Shown in pieces: positions 5,039 through 6,489 of a stretch of DNA of 6,489 bases (position 1 is the first letter of the stretch; every line of letters starts with the position of its first letter). The DNA is taken from NCBI GenBank assembly GCA_003552605.1, contig PUNN01000241.1, positions 1 through 6,489 of the forward strand, read 5' to 3'. The notes under the pieces are model-generated. The model saw only the letters and a program-made list of their open reading frames with translations. It made no database searches and had not been told where the DNA came from. Both the position numbers and the translations under genes were made by a program. This DNA is from Phycisphaeraceae bacterium. GTDB taxonomy: Bacteria > Planctomycetota > Phycisphaerae > Phycisphaerales > Phycisphaeraceae.

Positions 5039-6489
5039 TCACTCACCCTTCACCCCCGACACTTCCCAAAGCGCCACATCCGCAGCTTCCGCCCGGCCGA
5101 GGCGTTCGGCCTCGAACGCTTCCAGCGTCCGGTCGCCCGCAACCAGCACGAGCACGCGCGGATGTTCGCCCGCGGCCTGCTTGAGTTGATCCTCATCCAC
5201 CACCGTGATCCGCTCGCGGGTGTAGAGGCTCATGCCGGCCCTTCTCGGGCCCACCTCGCCGCGCCACAGCAGCGGCGTCTGCTCATCCACGCGCTCGATC
5301 GCCGTGTGAGCCAGGCTGCGCAGCGAGCTTTCAGCCTGTGGGCCAAACGCCACCGAGACCGCCAATACCGTCATCAGCACCAGCGACCACAGCGCCCAGG
5401 TGAAGTACACCCCTCCCGGCCGGTTTGCCCGCACCCATGGAACCGTCAGGCCCACAAGCCCCAGCAGCACCACCGCCAGACCCGCCCCGGGAGCCCAATG
5501 CCAGTCGGCGACCCACGGTCCAGCCAGCCAGCCAGCCGCCACCAGGTCGCTGTGGAACACCAGCCCCAGGGGCACCAGGAGCGAAAGGCCCACCAGCAGC
5601 GCCAGGTACGGCCACCGCAACGCCCGCCATGACACTGGGTTATGACCCACCTCCGCCAGGTCGGCATGCAGGCTCAACACCGACACCAGCAGCACCACCG
5701 CCGCCGGCAGCAGCGGCAACAGGTCGCTCAGCCCGCGCGCCCCGGGAATCCACACCAGCACAAGCACCAGCGATGCCAGCCATGCCCAGCCCAATAGCAG
5801 CCGTATTCGCGCCCCGCTTGCCGAGGGTGAGACCGGCTGCATCGCCGCGGCGATCAGCCAGAACACCCATGGCAGCAGCGCCAGGGCCCCCACGCCCAGC
5901 AGCACCCCAAGCTCACCGAAGAAACCGCCCAGGCCCGGGGCCTCGGTGGCCTCGAAGGGGCGGAACCAGACCTCCCAGGGCGATTCGAGGTTCTCATAGG
6001 CATACACCGCCCACGGCATGACCATCAGCACCCCGATCAACAGTGCCGCAAGCAGCCCGAGCAGGTGGCTGAGCCGGCCGGGACAGATCACCAGCATTAC
6101 CAGGATGGGCACGCTGATCATCGCCAGCGCTTTCGGCCCGGCCACGAGCTGTGCCAATCCCAATGCCACGCCGCAGACCACCCACCCCAGAAACTGCCGT
6201 TCGACCGATGGCGCCGGCTTCAGCGGCCGGATCGCCCACAACGCCGCGGCGATCGACACCACATACAGGCTCATGTACGCCATCCCCTCACTGCCGGTGC
6301 GGCCGAAGTAGATCAGCAGCGGATTGGCCGCCATGATCAGCCCCCCGAGCAGGGCCGCGCGTGGCCCGGCGATGCTGTGGGTCACCCAGAAGACCGAGGC
6401 CACTGCAAGCAGCGCGAAGAAGGCGGATATGCCCCGCCCCATCAGGATCAAATGCTCGGCCGGCGCATCCGACTTCAATTGCGCCATGC
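5039..6489 (-). CDS. ArnT/PMT-like GT-C membrane glycosyltransferase, 3' part
   Basis: The C-terminal 482 residues of a multi-spanning inner-membrane protein; the frame is open at the right edge. The Met at 6487 is probably internal, because the first periplasmic loop with the acidic catalytic motif of GT-C enzymes is not in the window. About eleven hydrophobic segments are visible (around 18-36, 43-61, 70-86, 99-135, 140-163, 188-216, 229-247, 254-273, 293-311, 336-352, 362-382). The start resembles the ArnT/PMT pattern (R-x-x-SAFFALLAVASVFWV, AALLGGLIMAANPLLIYFGR), and D-L-L-P-L-L-P (255-261) matches the R-Y-L-L-P-L-L-P-like segment of that family. A soluble C-terminal domain of about 100 residues (383-482) includes RVLVLVAGD (444-452). 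Such proteins move sugars from polyprenyl phosphates to proteins or lipids on the outer face of the membrane; donor and acceptor cannot be told. The stop codon lies inside the right copy of the direct repeat that borders element C-D. Confidence 0.85.
   Translation of the reverse strand, partial: MAQLKSDAPAEHLILMGRGISAFFALLAVASVFWVTHSIAGPRAALLGGLIMAANPLLIYFGRTGSEGMAYMSLYVVSIAAALWAIRPLKPAPSVERQFLGWVVCGVALGLAQLVAGPKALAMISVPILVMLVICPGRLSHLLGLLAALLIGVLMVMPWAVYAYENLESPWEVWFRPFEATEAPGLGGFFGELGVLLGVGALALLPWVFWLIAAAMQPVSPSASGARIRLLLGWAWLASLVLVLVWIPGARGLSDLLPLLPAAVVLLVSVLSLHADLAEVGHNPVSWRALRWPYLALLVGLSLLVPLGLVFHSDLVAAGWLAGPWVADWHWAPGAGLAVVLLGLVGLTVPWVRANRPGGVYFTWALWSLVLMTVLAVSVAFGPQAESSLRSLAHTAIERVDEQTPLLWRGEVGPRRAGMSLYTRERITVVDEDQLKQAAGEHPRVLVLVAGDRTLEAFEAERLGRAEAADVALWEVSGVKGE

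Noticed and set aside
4365..5042. Several short open frames with RPLSRGERG-, LTPALSQKRG- or SLPSPSGRG-like strings
   Set aside because: These are translations of the CCCTCTCCC/GGGAGAGGG hairpin repeat in different frames, a common annotation artefact.
4616..5632. 338-residue plus-strand open frame
   Set aside because: Its first part translates the repeat elements and its second part is antisense to the glycosyltransferase gene; composition is Arg/Pro/His-rich without any domain.

Overview
The window is GC-rich and most likely comes from a member of the Planctomycetota, probably Phycisphaerae-like. I infer this from the gene styles: a HEAT-repeat lipoprotein with a Trp-rich tail, a small LEA-type lipoprotein, and an L-aspartate oxidase with a short FEQRRYLIPF-like N-terminal extension. 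No rRNA or other phylogenetic marker is present, so the placement is tentative.

Layout from left to right. Positions 1-99 (minus) hold the N-terminus of a membrane protein that runs off the left edge. After a gene-free divergent spacer (100-373), a plus-strand gene (374-1258) encodes a 294-residue HEAT-repeat lipoprotein. All remaining genes are on the minus strand. A 158-residue three-helix membrane protein (1688-1212) overlaps the end of the HEAT gene tail to tail. Next come nadB (3549-1846, L-aspartate oxidase, the first step of de novo NAD synthesis) and an LEA2/WHy-like lipoprotein (4218-3682). The 3' part of a multi-spanning ArnT/PMT-like GT-C glycosyltransferase (from the right edge to 5039) closes the window. 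The genes look like ordinary housekeeping and envelope functions; I see no pathway linking them.

The unusual part is the gene-free stretch 4219-5038. It holds at least two, probably three, short non-coding inverted-repeat elements that look like non-autonomous transposable elements (MITE-like). Element E (4333-4495) has 17-bp inverted ends and a 16-bp perfect inner inverted repeat, and is flanked exactly by a 10-bp direct repeat. Element C-D (4863-5035) has 22-bp inverted ends (20/22) and is flanked exactly by a 9-bp direct repeat; one copy of that repeat contains the stop codon of the glycosyltransferase gene. Element A-B (4522-4771) has the same kind of ends as C-D but no clear flanking duplication. 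All four ends of A-B and C-D share the pattern GCATGACAC-N4-CGCGG. Inside these elements lie three copies of a GC-rich CCCTCTCCC/GGGAGAGGG hairpin repeat. Several long open frames through this region are translations of the repeats, not genes.

Element E sits directly upstream of a plausible promoter for the LEA-type gene, and C-D sits directly behind the glycosyltransferase stop codon. The insertions therefore seem to have settled between genes without breaking either one.
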